From assembly GCA_021828925.1 (NCBI GenBank), contig JAJZCT010000226.1:1-6083 (forward strand): 6,083 nucleotides of DNA. Reading direction: 5' to 3'. Under the pieces are notes generated by a model, which saw nothing but the letters and a program-made list of their open reading frames with translations, had not been told where the DNA came from and searched no databases. This stretch comes from Planctomycetota bacterium (GTDB lineage Bacteria; Planctomycetota; Phycisphaerae; WQYP01). Below are positions 1 through 5,580 of this stretch, in pieces (positions within the stretch are counted from its first letter, which is position 1; each line of letters starts with the position of its first letter). Made by a program: the position numbers and the translations under genes.

Positions 1-362
1 TCATCCTCAACATATTTCCAAGTATTGATACATCGGTTTGTGCGCGATCGGTTCGACAATTTAATGTTGATGCGGCAGGTCTTGCCAATACCACATTGTT
101 GTGTATCTCCGCGGATCTTCCGTTTGCGCAAAACCGTTTTTGCGGGGCGGAGGGAATTAAAAACGTTGTGACGCTTTCAACATTCCGCCATCCGGAATTC
201 GGCAATGTCACGGGATTAACCATTGCCGATGGACCGTTGGCCGGCCTGCTGGCGCGCGCGGTGATCGTAGCCGATGGCGCCGGAACGATTAAATATGTGC
301 AATTAGTTCCGGAAATCGGACAAGAACCCGATTATGCCGGGGCCATTGCCGCCGCAAAATAA
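1..362 (+). CDS. tpx: Thiol peroxidase Tpx, 5'-truncated by the window edge
   Basis: Atypical 2-Cys peroxiredoxin that reduces hydrogen peroxide and organic hydroperoxides using thioredoxin, in the cytoplasm or periplasm depending on lineage. The reading frame is open from position 3, well before the first possible internal start at 96, and gives 119 residues ending in TAA at 360-362. Visible motifs are [17 protein letters not shown], with the peroxidatic cysteine at codon 39-41, and [12 protein letters not shown], with the resolving cysteine at codon 141-143. These correspond to Cys61 and Cys95 of E. coli Tpx. The C-terminus is complete ([13 protein letters not shown], then [12 protein letters not shown]). 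With a family length near 168, about 48 N-terminal residues lie off the left edge, so the start, promoter and any signal peptide cannot be judged. No convincing terminator follows the stop; instead the remnant of another gene begins in the same frame. Confidence 0.95.
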   Translation, partial: ILNIFPSIDTSVCARSVRQFNVDAAGLANTTLLCISADLPFAQNRFCGAEGIKNVVTLSTFRHPEFGNVTGLTIADGPLAGLLARAVIVADGAGTIKYVQLVPEIGQEPDYAGAIAAAK

Positions 363-488
363 TCAGGAAACGCTATACCTTGGTTTGACGGCCCGCATGC
401 CTTCGCCGGCGATCGCAGAGAGTCCTACCGCCCCGAGGCCGCCAAACAAGCATGGAAAATGGCGTATGAGCATTTTGAGACGCTATAG
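363..488 (+). pseudogene. C-terminal remnant of a dienelactone hydrolase family gene
   Basis: The codons directly after the tpx stop, in the same frame, encode about 41 residues ending in TAG at 486-488. They include WFDGPHAFAGDRRESYRPEA followed by AKQAWKMAYEHF. This is the pattern of the last helix-and-loop segment of dienelactone hydrolases (an H-A-F, D-x-R-x-S-Y-x-x-E-A-A, A-W series). The histidine of H-A-F would be the catalytic His of the alpha/beta hydrolase triad. The rest of the enzyme, normally 230-290 residues including the nucleophile Cys or Ser, is missing because complete tpx coding sequence occupies the space upstream. There is no start codon with a ribosome binding site, so I treat it as a decayed fragment left by a deletion. 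A less likely reading is a tail added to Tpx by readthrough of the TAA. The family match was made by eye. Confidence 0.65.
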
Positions 489-523
489 AACATTCCCTCT
501 CCACGGGATCGGAAACCCGCCAA

Positions 524-552
524 TTTACAACGCCTCGACCCTTGGCGATAAT
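524..552 (+). promoter_or_regulatory. Sigma70-type promoter of the 583-1541 gene pair
   Basis: TTTACA at 524-529 matches the -35 consensus at five of six positions. GATAAT at 547-552 matches the -10 consensus at five of six. The spacer is exactly 17 bp. Transcription would start near 559, giving a leader of about 24 nt before the ATG at 583. A ribosome binding site AAGGA (569-573) lies in that leader, 9 nt from the ATG. The rest of the gap between 489 and 582 shows only a weak CGGG/CCCG inverted repeat (504-519) and no gene. Confidence 0.55.
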
Positions 553-582
553 GTTGAGCGTTTAAGATAAGGATCTCGATCC

Positions 583-1011
583 ATGGTTACACGCAGAACC
601 AGTAAGTCCAAGTTTCCAGATTATGAACGACAATTGCGGAAACTGGTGGCCGAGCATAAGAAAATACGGGACGAACCGTTGATTTGGGCGATCTACTACA
701 AACCCGGCCGCAAGTGCAAGGACATATTCCTCTTTGAAGTTATTGAAAATTTCGGCAACGGAACAATCGATCCAGACCGGGATTTATTTAAGGTCACCTA
801 CGGTCGCGCTTCGGGCTTTCCCTTGGAGGAAGACCAGGCGTTGCACCTGGTACTGACAAATCCCGACGAGTTCGAGTGCGCGGCAAAACAGCAATGGAAA
901 CGCTTTAAGGAACTCAAAGCCGCGGTGCGGCGGGGAGATTATAAAATTGTCAGCCCCTTAAAGGGCCATCAGAAACTGCAAGACCTACTGCCGCTGAAGG
1001 ATAATAATTGA
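583..1011 (+). CDS. Uncharacterised 142-residue protein coupled to a HEPN-like gene
   Basis: I do not recognise the family. The ATG at 583 has AAGGA 9 nt upstream and a good promoter before it. The protein has a basic N-terminus (TRRTSKSK, residues 3-10) and a charged helix around residues 13-30. A central alpha/beta-looking part follows: IWAIYYKPGRKCKDIFLFEV at 34-53, then DRDLFKVTYG at 65-74. LHLVLTNPDEF (87-97) precedes a charged helical segment (100-117) and a C-terminal piece ending in KLQDLLPLKDNN. There is no signal peptide or membrane segment, so it should be cytoplasmic. I looked for the G-S-x(n)-D-x-D signature of the MNT nucleotidyltransferases that often accompany HEPN proteins and did not find it. 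Its TGA overlaps the TTG start of the next gene, which implies translational coupling and a joint role. It could be an antitoxin or a subunit of a two-protein complex; this is inferred from layout only. Confidence 0.8.
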   Translation: MVTRRTSKSKFPDYERQLRKLVAEHKKIRDEPLIWAIYYKPGRKCKDIFLFEVIENFGNGTIDPDRDLFKVTYGRASGFPLEEDQALHLVLTNPDEFECAAKQQWKRFKELKAAVRRGDYKIVSPLKGHQKLQDLLPLKDNN

Positions 1012-1541
1012 TTAGCGAGATGTCCCATCTCTTGCTTTCGCAGGCCCACTCCGATCTGTGTGCCTCCGTGCGCGTGCTGGTACCGGCAGATGCAAGCACT
1101 TATTGCCAGGCGATAGCTAAATATCAGCAAGCCGTTGAGAAAAGCATCAAGGCGTTGGGAGCGGCGCTTGATAGCTCTGGCCTGATGAAAATGGAAATAG
1201 CACATTACTACCGTCATGACGTTACAAAAATGGTTGGTGCGATTTCCACGCGGACGATGAGTGGCACGAATCCGAGCTTGCACGCGATTCGAAGCACCCT
1301 GAATAGTCAGACAATCAACATGATTACCAAACTTTGCGCACTGGCTCCGTCCCGCTCTAAACAGGAAGTTTTAGGCGCAAGAAACACCGAATACCCATTC
1401 CAAACCAGTTGCGGTGAATGGACGTGCCCGGCAAAACCGGGCTCATTCAGCTTCAACGAGGTCAAAAACTTCCGCAAGTTTTCCCAGTCCCTGTTCGACA
1501 GATGTAGCAGGCATATCTCCGCGCTGCGCCGGGCACCGTAG
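1008..1541 (+). CDS. HEPN-like domain protein
   Basis: A 177-residue, mostly helical, cytoplasmic-looking protein. The N-terminal part has the arrangement seen in HEPN domains: LLLSQAHSDLCASV (8-21), then a helix with YQQAVEKSIKAL (39-50), the typical Q-Q-x-x-E-K-x-x-K-A core. Later come H66-Y-Y-R-H and a conserved-looking RNTEYPF (125-131), then a final helix (150-173). HEPN domains include RNases of toxin-antitoxin and defence systems and non-catalytic binding domains. The canonical R-x(4-6)-H RNase motif is absent (the nearest is R165-x3-H169), so RNase activity should not be assumed. The TTG at 1008 is chosen because AAGGA (997-1001) sits 6 nt upstream and the start overlaps the previous gene's TGA; ATG at 1020 is the alternative but lacks a spaced ribosome binding site. 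The domain assignment is by pattern recognition, and the C-terminal half is less certain than the N-terminal core. Confidence 0.7.
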   Translation: MISEMSHLLLSQAHSDLCASVRVLVPADASTYCQAIAKYQQAVEKSIKALGAALDSSGLMKMEIAHYYRHDVTKMVGAISTRTMSGTNPSLHAIRSTLNSQTINMITKLCALAPSRSKQEVLGARNTEYPFQTSCGEWTCPAKPGSFSFNEVKNFRKFSQSLFDRCSRHISALRRAP

Positions 1542-1556
1542 CTTACAATTAAGCTA
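1539..1556. terminator. Perfect inverted repeat containing both convergent stop codons
   Basis: TAGCTTA (1539-1545), a 4-nt loop CAAT, and TAAGCTA (1550-1556) form a perfect 7-bp stem. The left arm begins with the TAG stop of the HEPN-like gene. The right arm ends with the CTA that is the TAG stop of nadB on the other strand. Either transcript could form the same hairpin. The stem is AT-rich and no T-run follows on either strand, so it is a weak terminator at best; it may instead slow transcription or protect the 3' ends. Confidence 0.3.
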
Positions 1557-3212
1557 TCCCCCGCTTCCGGCGTGGGTGGATTCATTATTCACGGCGATTT
1601 TCATTGGGATTTTTGACATGGCTCGCCAATCCAGGTGGCATTTCCAGTTGCGGTCATCGCGTTCGGGATAATCTGTACGGTAATGCACGCCGCGCGTTTC
1701 CTGCCGCACACCGGCCGCCGCCGAAATCAGACGCGACATTTGGAGCATATTCTGCAATTCCCACCCCGCGGGCTTATCAAATACTTTGTCCAGAAGGTAG
1801 TGCGACCAAAAGTCAATGATTTCCAGTGCCTCATCCAGCCGCGGCCCGACACGCTCAATGCCGACATTGCGCCACATTAAAGATCGCAAGGATCCGAAGA
1901 CATCCTGGATGTCGAATTCCGTACGTTCACTGGGGGCAATTTCCGCCGCCACAATTGGAACTTCCAAAGAGCGGCTGTGACCCGCCAGCGCAGCCGCGGC
2001 GTGCTCACCGGCCCGCTTACCGAAGACCAACGCCTCAATAAGCGAATTACTGGCAAGGCGATTGGCTCCGTGCAGACCGCTGTATGCCGCCTCACCAATG
2101 GCGTATAAATCTTCAACATCCGTGCGTCCCAGCAGGTCGCACGCCACCCCGCCCACCATGTAATGGGCACTGGGATGTACCGGTATGGGTTGCCGTGAGG
2201 GGTTAATGCCAAACTGCATGCACACCTGGTAAATGCCCGGAAATCGTATCTTAAACGCCGCTTCGTTGATGTGCCGACAGTCAAGAAATACATGCGTTGT
2301 ACGGGTTTTGGCCATCTGCGCCAGGATGCCGCGCGAAACCACATCGCGCGGAGCCAAGTCCGCCTGCGGGTGATAATCCGGCATAAAATGATAGCCGGCC
2401 TTATCAATAAGCCCGGCTCCTTCACCGCGCAGCGCTTCACTGACCAGAGATCGCGCGGCGCCGGCAATGTAAATGGTCGTGGGATGGAATTGTACCATTT
2501 CCATATCTCTAAGTGTCGCCCCCGCCCGCCAGGCCATGGCGTGCCCATCCGCGGTGGCGATGGAGGGATTGGTCGTTTCCCGATATAAAGCTCCGGCTCC
2601 GCCGCTGGCCAAAAGGGTTTTGCGGCCGAACATGACGAACAATCCGCGCTGCTGACTCCAAGCCAGTGCGCCCAGAACACGATTCTCCCGCGTTATTAAA
2701 TCCAGAACAAACGTATGTTCCAGAATCGATACCTGCTCATGTCTGCGAACCACGTCCATGAGGCAGTTTGCCAATTCGCGCCCGGTGGCATCGCCCAGGG
2801 CGTGGACAATCCGCGCAAAGGAATGCCCCCCCTCGCGCGCCAAGGCCAGGCGGCCATCCGTTTCGCGGTCAAAATTCGCCCCCCACCGTATCAACTCCTC
2901 AATGCGCGCCGGGCCTTCCCGCACCACCGTTTCCACCGCCGGCCTGTCGCCTATTCCGCACGCCACGGTCAGCGTATCTTCAATATGGCTGTGGAAACTG
3001 TCATCCGCCCGCATCACGCCGGCAATGCCGCCTTGCGCATAATACGTGTTTGATTCCGACAATTGATGCTTGGAAACCACCAGCACATCCAGCGATTCAG
3101 CCGCCGCGGCGGCCGCCCGCAAGCCGGCCAAACCACCGCCGATGATTAATATATCGGTATGTATTTGCGGCAAGCGTCTGGTTTTAAATGGCAGCAGATA
3201 CCGGCGATTCAT
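1554..3212 (-). CDS. nadB: L-aspartate oxidase NadB
   Basis: FAD enzyme that oxidises L-aspartate to iminoaspartate, which NadA then condenses with dihydroxyacetone phosphate to quinolinate in de novo NAD synthesis; cytoplasmic. The protein has 552 residues (E. coli NadB has 540). The FAD-binding DILIIGGGLAGLRAA begins at residue 20, followed by ESNTYYAQGGIAG (53-65) and REGGHSFARIVHALGDATGR (126-145). Active-site candidates H243 (in QFHPT), R289 (in APRDVVSR) and H350 (in SAHYMVGG) fall within one residue of E. coli H244, R290 and H351. HGANRLASNSLIEALVFG is the C-terminal FAD-contacting segment of the family. The ATG at 3212 is preferred because GAGGAG (3220-3225) lies 7 nt upstream. An in-frame GTG at 3227 would add five residues but falls inside that ribosome binding site. 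The gene follows the dehydrogenase gene after 122 bp, with its own likely promoter. nadA and nadC are not in the window. Confidence 0.97.
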   Translation of the reverse strand: MNRRYLLPFKTRRLPQIHTDILIIGGGLAGLRAAAAAAESLDVLVVSKHQLSESNTYYAQGGIAGVMRADDSFHSHIEDTLTVACGIGDRPAVETVVREGPARIEELIRWGANFDRETDGRLALAREGGHSFARIVHALGDATGRELANCLMDVVRRHEQVSILEHTFVLDLITRENRVLGALAWSQQRGLFVMFGRKTLLASGGAGALYRETTNPSIATADGHAMAWRAGATLRDMEMVQFHPTTIYIAGAARSLVSEALRGEGAGLIDKAGYHFMPDYHPQADLAPRDVVSRGILAQMAKTRTTHVFLDCRHINEAAFKIRFPGIYQVCMQFGINPSRQPIPVHPSAHYMVGGVACDLLGRTDVEDLYAIGEAAYSGLHGANRLASNSLIEALVFGKRAGEHAAAALAGHSRSLEVPIVAAEIAPSERTEFDIQDVFGSLRSLMWRNVGIERVGPRLDEALEIIDFWSHYLLDKVFDKPAGWELQNMLQMSRLISAAAGVRQETRGVHYRTDYPERDDRNWKCHLDWRAMSKIPMKIAVNNESTHAGSGG

Positions 3213-3251
3213 TCTACTACTCCTCACGATTGCGACGGACGCAACATGATG

Positions 3252-3280
3252 ATTATAAGGGAGTCACATATTTATTTCCG
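3252..3280 (-). promoter_or_regulatory. Probable nadB promoter
   Basis: On the minus strand a perfect TATAAT box lies at 3252-3257. Seventeen bp upstream is CGGAAA (3275-3280), only three of six matches to the -35 consensus. The transcript would begin near 3245, giving a leader of about 33 nt ahead of the ATG at 3212. The weak -35 suggests low basal strength or dependence on an activator. No clear operator palindrome for an NAD-responsive repressor was seen. Confidence 0.45.
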
Positions 3281-3303
3281 GTCCGCGGCGGCGCGGCCTT
3301 TTT
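3280..3303 (+). terminator. GC hairpin plus T-run, oriented against the operon
   Basis: CCGCG (3283-3287), loop GCGG, CGCGG (3292-3296), with weak outer pairing, is followed by five Ts at 3299-3303. Read on the plus strand this has the form of a short intrinsic terminator, yet no plus-strand gene ends here. On the minus strand the hairpin is not followed by a T-run, so it would not stop the dehydrogenase transcript efficiently. It may end antisense transcription or be a chance GC-rich palindrome. Confidence 0.25.
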
Positions 3304-3334
3304 ATTCAACGCGCCCGATAGTTCCATCAGGGGT

Positions 3335-4669
3335 TCAGGCCCGGGTTATTTTACCGCGACCAACGCGGATACCGGCGGTGGCGTTGCGCGTGTCTACAAT
3401 ATGTCGGGCGTGCCGCACGATGAATTTCCAGTCATACACCGAGTGATCCGTCGCGATCAACACAAGATCATACCGCTTAAGATGGGCGGCCGTGAGCGCA
3501 ACGGACTTCATTTTCAGGTCATGCCGCCGCTGCGGATGCGTCCGGGGTATGAACGGATCATTGTAATCCACGCGTGCGCCGCGGTCTTTAAGCCGTTCAA
3601 TAAGCACAACGGAAGGCGACTCGCGCAGATCATCAACGTCTTTTTTATAAGCCAGCCCCAGCACTAAAATCCTTGATCCGCGAATGGCGCGACCGACATT
3701 ATTGAGCGACTCGGCTATCTTGCCAATCACATGATACGGCATGGCGGTGTTCAGCTCGCCGGCCAATTCGATAAAGCGCGCCGTGACATCATACTGCCTG
3801 GCTTTCCAGCTTAGATAAAACGGATCAATGGGAATACAGTGGCCGCCAAGTCCCGGACCGGGATAAAACGCCTGGAACCCAAATGGTTTGGTTTTGGCGG
3901 CGGCGATGACTTTCCATACATCAATACCCATGCGGTCAAGAATTATTTTCAATTCATTAATCATGGCGATGTTGATACAGCGGTAGCAATTTTCCAGTAT
4001 TTTCCCGGCCTCGGCAATTTCACAACTTTCCACCGGCACCACGGTTTTAACCGCTTGACCGTACAGGGCGCACGCGACTTTCAATGCGCCGGCATCCATA
4101 CCGCCGACAACTTTGGGAATATTGAACGTCTGAAAATCCTTGCGGCCCGGATCTTCACGTTCCGGCGAATAGGCCAGAAGAAAATCCTTTCCGGATTTTA
4201 ATCCCCCGGCTTCAAGCACCGGCAGCACAACTTCCCGCGTGGTGCCGGGATACGTGGTGGATTCGAGAATAATCAATTGCCCCGGGCGCAAATACCCGCT
4301 GATCGCCGCGGCGGTTCCGGAAACATACCGCATATCCGGCTCACGGTTGACGGTCAGCGGCGTGGGAACACAAATAATCAGCGCATCGCAATGCGCCATA
4401 CGGGAAAAATCAACGGTGGGTGTAAAATGACCATCCCGCACAAGCGTGCGAATGGTTATCGGAGAAATATGGCGAATGTAGCTTTTACCGGATTTCAACA
4501 TCCGAACTTTGGCTTCATCCACGTCAAACCCGATGGTCGTAAAACCGGCATTGGAAAAGGCTTTTACCAGCGGCAGCCCGACATAACCCAGACCAATGAC
4601 GCCCACAATCGCTTTTTTTAATTTAATGCGTTGAACCAGTTCGGAAACAGACCAACTCGAATTTTTCAT
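3335..4669 (-). CDS. wbpA: Nucleotide-sugar dehydrogenase, UDP-GlcNAc 6-dehydrogenase type
   Basis: NAD-dependent four-electron oxidation of the sugar C6 in a UDP-sugar to a uronic acid, most likely UDP-GlcNAc to UDP-GlcNAcA, for surface polysaccharide synthesis in the cytoplasm. With the ATG at 4669 the protein has 444 residues. The Rossmann motif VGVIGLGYVGLPL starts near residue 22. ICVPTPL (99-105) and ESTTYPGTT (136-144) are family motifs. YSPEREDPGRKDF follows near 167. The central helix has ENCYRCINIAMINELK (226-241). KPFGFQAFYPGPGLGGHC ends at the catalytic Cys, about residue 278. The C-terminal sugar-binding domain includes GLAYKKDVDDLRESP. TKPFGF and the GGHCIPIDPFYLSWKARQYD stretch resemble WbpA rather than UDP-glucose dehydrogenases, but substrate is inferred. 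The start is uncertain: ATG 4669 has GGAA 6 nt upstream, while ATG 4675 and TTG 4687 lack spaced sites. No glycosyltransferase or epimerase genes adjoin it. Confidence 0.93.
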   Translation of the reverse strand: MKNSSWSVSELVQRIKLKKAIVGVIGLGYVGLPLVKAFSNAGFTTIGFDVDEAKVRMLKSGKSYIRHISPITIRTLVRDGHFTPTVDFSRMAHCDALIICVPTPLTVNREPDMRYVSGTAAAISGYLRPGQLIILESTTYPGTTREVVLPVLEAGGLKSGKDFLLAYSPEREDPGRKDFQTFNIPKVVGGMDAGALKVACALYGQAVKTVVPVESCEIAEAGKILENCYRCINIAMINELKIILDRMGIDVWKVIAAAKTKPFGFQAFYPGPGLGGHCIPIDPFYLSWKARQYDVTARFIELAGELNTAMPYHVIGKIAESLNNVGRAIRGSRILVLGLAYKKDVDDLRESPSVVLIERLKDRGARVDYNDPFIPRTHPQRRHDLKMKSVALTAAHLKRYDLVLIATDHSVYDWKFIVRHARHIVDTRNATAGIRVGRGKITRA

Positions 4670-4689
4670 CCGCATTTCCAAATTCAAGG

Positions 4690-4842
4690 TTATTTATCGG
4701 CATGGACGGTCATGGGGACAACATGTTCGACGGCCTGCCCGACTTTTGGCGTTCCCGCGGCACCCTGATGATGGGCCAGATAAAGCAATCCCAGCAGTAC
4801 CAGCAATCCAATAACAATTTCAACGGGGTAGTTTGTATCCAT
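4690..4842 (-). CDS. 50-residue single-pass membrane microprotein, function unknown
   Basis: The sequence reads MDTNYPVEIVIGLLVLLGLL onward for 50 residues and stops at TAA. Residues 7-22 are a continuous hydrophobic helix, followed by HH and then a soluble tail (GTPKVGQAVEHVVPM and a few more). In-frame TAA and TGA lie just upstream of the ATG, so no longer version exists. The ribosome binding site is poor: AAGG is 12 nt away and GAG is closer. It sits 61 bp after lspA, and its stop is 20 bp before the dehydrogenase ATG (2 bp before the TTG alternative), so it should be co-transcribed with both. It could be a small accessory of envelope assembly; this is inferred from the membrane helix and the neighbours. 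I recognise no family. Confidence 0.6.
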   Translation of the reverse strand: MDTNYPVEIVIGLLVLLGLLYLAHHQGAAGTPKVGQAVEHVVPMTVHADK

Positions 4843-4903
4843 AATCGCTCATTACCTTGTGCATGTGACCGGCAAATTATCCGCCGTTCTCCGCCGGCTA
4901 TTA

Positions 4904-5491
4904 TCATCGGCCATCGCGCGAGTTTTGCATCCGCGCACCCTGAAAAAGCCAGCAGACAATTAGCAGCGGCACGCCGATGCACAGCATGGCGTCCGCAAGG
5001 TTAAATATCCAGGGCCAATAGTGCAAGAGGATAAAGTCCCGCACTTTTCCGTCGTTGAAAGCACGATCATACAAATTCCCGATAGCCCCCGCCAGAATCA
5101 GGCTCAACGCGATGTGCATCACCCATTGGCTGCGCTGCGTGTTCATGAAAACATAGACCACAAAACCAATCGCCACAAGACTGATGAGAATAAACAGCGG
5201 AGCCAACCCAGGCCCTACGCCGAAAACCGCTCCCGGATTCAACGTGGTACGCAGTTGCAGAACATCCGGAATCAGCACCACATGGCGCGAAGCCGGTCCG
5301 TAACCGAGCTTGGCAAAAGCCAGATGCTTGGTCCACAAATCCGCGGTCAGGCCGCAGCCGGCAAGCAGCACGAAGCGTATCCACGCAAGCGGAGATGATT
5401 TCGCCAACGGGATCACCGCAATGGCATGTGGAAGCGGCGGAGAATCGGACCGTTCCGACACGTTTGAAACTGAACTAATTGGTTGATTCAT
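4904..5491 (-). CDS. lspA: Lipoprotein signal peptidase (signal peptidase II)
   Basis: Inner-membrane aspartyl protease that removes the signal peptide from prolipoproteins after lipid is added to the lipobox cysteine. The protein has 195 residues. Family motifs in order are ADLWTKHLAF (D51, T54, K55), TLNPGAVFG (83-91), GAIGNLYDR (135-143, catalytic D142), VRDFI (150-154) and FNLADAMLCIG (163-173, catalytic D167). Four hydrophobic stretches fit the usual four-helix topology: about 36-50, 96-116, 124-140 and 162-188. The N-terminus is some 25 residues longer than in typical 160-170 residue LspA, and is polar and serine/proline-rich. The ATG at 5491 has AGG 7-9 nt upstream, and there is no better internal ATG before the first helix. 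It lies 89 bp downstream of the dksA-like gene and has its own probable promoter and structured leader. Confidence 0.96.
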   Translation of the reverse strand: MNQPISSVSNVSERSDSPPLPHAIAVIPLAKSSPLAWIRFVLLAGCGLTADLWTKHLAFAKLGYGPASRHVVLIPDVLQLRTTLNPGAVFGVGPGLAPLFILISLVAIGFVVYVFMNTQRSQWVMHIALSLILAGAIGNLYDRAFNDGKVRDFILLHYWPWIFNLADAMLCIGVPLLIVCWLFQGARMQNSRDGR

Positions 5492-5502
5492 GATGCCGCC
5501 TG

Positions 5503-5535
5503 GCCGAAGCCATTCAGCCGATCAATCTTCGGCTG
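5503..5535 (-). promoter_or_regulatory. Two mutually exclusive hairpins in the lspA leader
   Basis: Perfect 7-bp stem A pairs GCCGAAG (5503-5509, plus-strand reading) with CTTCGGC (5527-5533). Perfect 7-bp stem B pairs CAGCCGA (5515-5521) with TCGGCTG (5529-5535). The arms at 5527-5533 and 5529-5535 overlap, so only one stem can form at a time. In the minus-strand transcript the shared arm comes first, and stem A ends a few nucleotides before the lspA ribosome binding site. Neither stem is followed by a T-run. The layout suggests control of lspA translation, but no ligand or regulator is evident. Confidence 0.4.
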
Positions 5536-5543
5536 CCTGCGCT

Positions 5544-5573
5544 ATTCTAAGTGAACATCGCACCCTACGCCAA
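5544..5573 (-). promoter_or_regulatory. Probable lspA promoter
   Basis: On the minus strand TTGGCG (5568-5573) matches four of six -35 bases. TAGAAT (5544-5549) matches five of six -10 bases, with an 18-bp spacer. Transcription would begin near 5537, just before the hairpin-forming leader, about 46 nt from the lspA ATG. This would let lspA and the downstream genes be expressed apart from the dksA-like gene. Confidence 0.4.
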
Positions 5574-5580
5574 GGAGTCG

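Noticed and set aside
334..570. A 78-codon plus-strand frame running over the tpx end and the following gap.
   Set aside because: It overlaps tpx in another frame, is proline-rich without domain-like patterns, and competes with the hydrolase remnant, which has a recognisable match.
955..965. CCCTTAAAGGG palindrome inside the 142-residue protein gene.
   Set aside because: An 11-bp near-palindrome within coding sequence with no spacing relation to a promoter; likely chance.
969..1283. A 104-codon minus-strand frame antisense to the HEPN-like gene.
   Set aside because: There is no ribosome binding site or recognisable motif, and the plus-strand pair has a promoter, ribosome binding sites and coupling.
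1877..2680. A 267-codon minus-strand frame inside nadB.
   Set aside because: It is out of frame with nadB, tryptophan- and arginine-rich as expected for shadow frames in GC-rich coding DNA, and nadB is unmistakable across the same bases.
3188..3667. A 159-codon plus-strand frame opposite the nadB start and the dehydrogenase 3' end.
   Set aside because: It is antisense to two well-supported genes, has no ribosome binding site, and its translation shows no family features.
4873..4901. A possible hairpin or GATAAT promoter box in the gap between lspA and the microprotein.
   Set aside because: The stems are short with a long loop, no -35 box stands at the right distance, and no T-run follows.
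4710..4982. A 90-codon minus-strand frame covering the lspA end and the microprotein.
   Set aside because: It overlaps both in a different frame; the 50-codon frame with a clean membrane helix explains the gap better.
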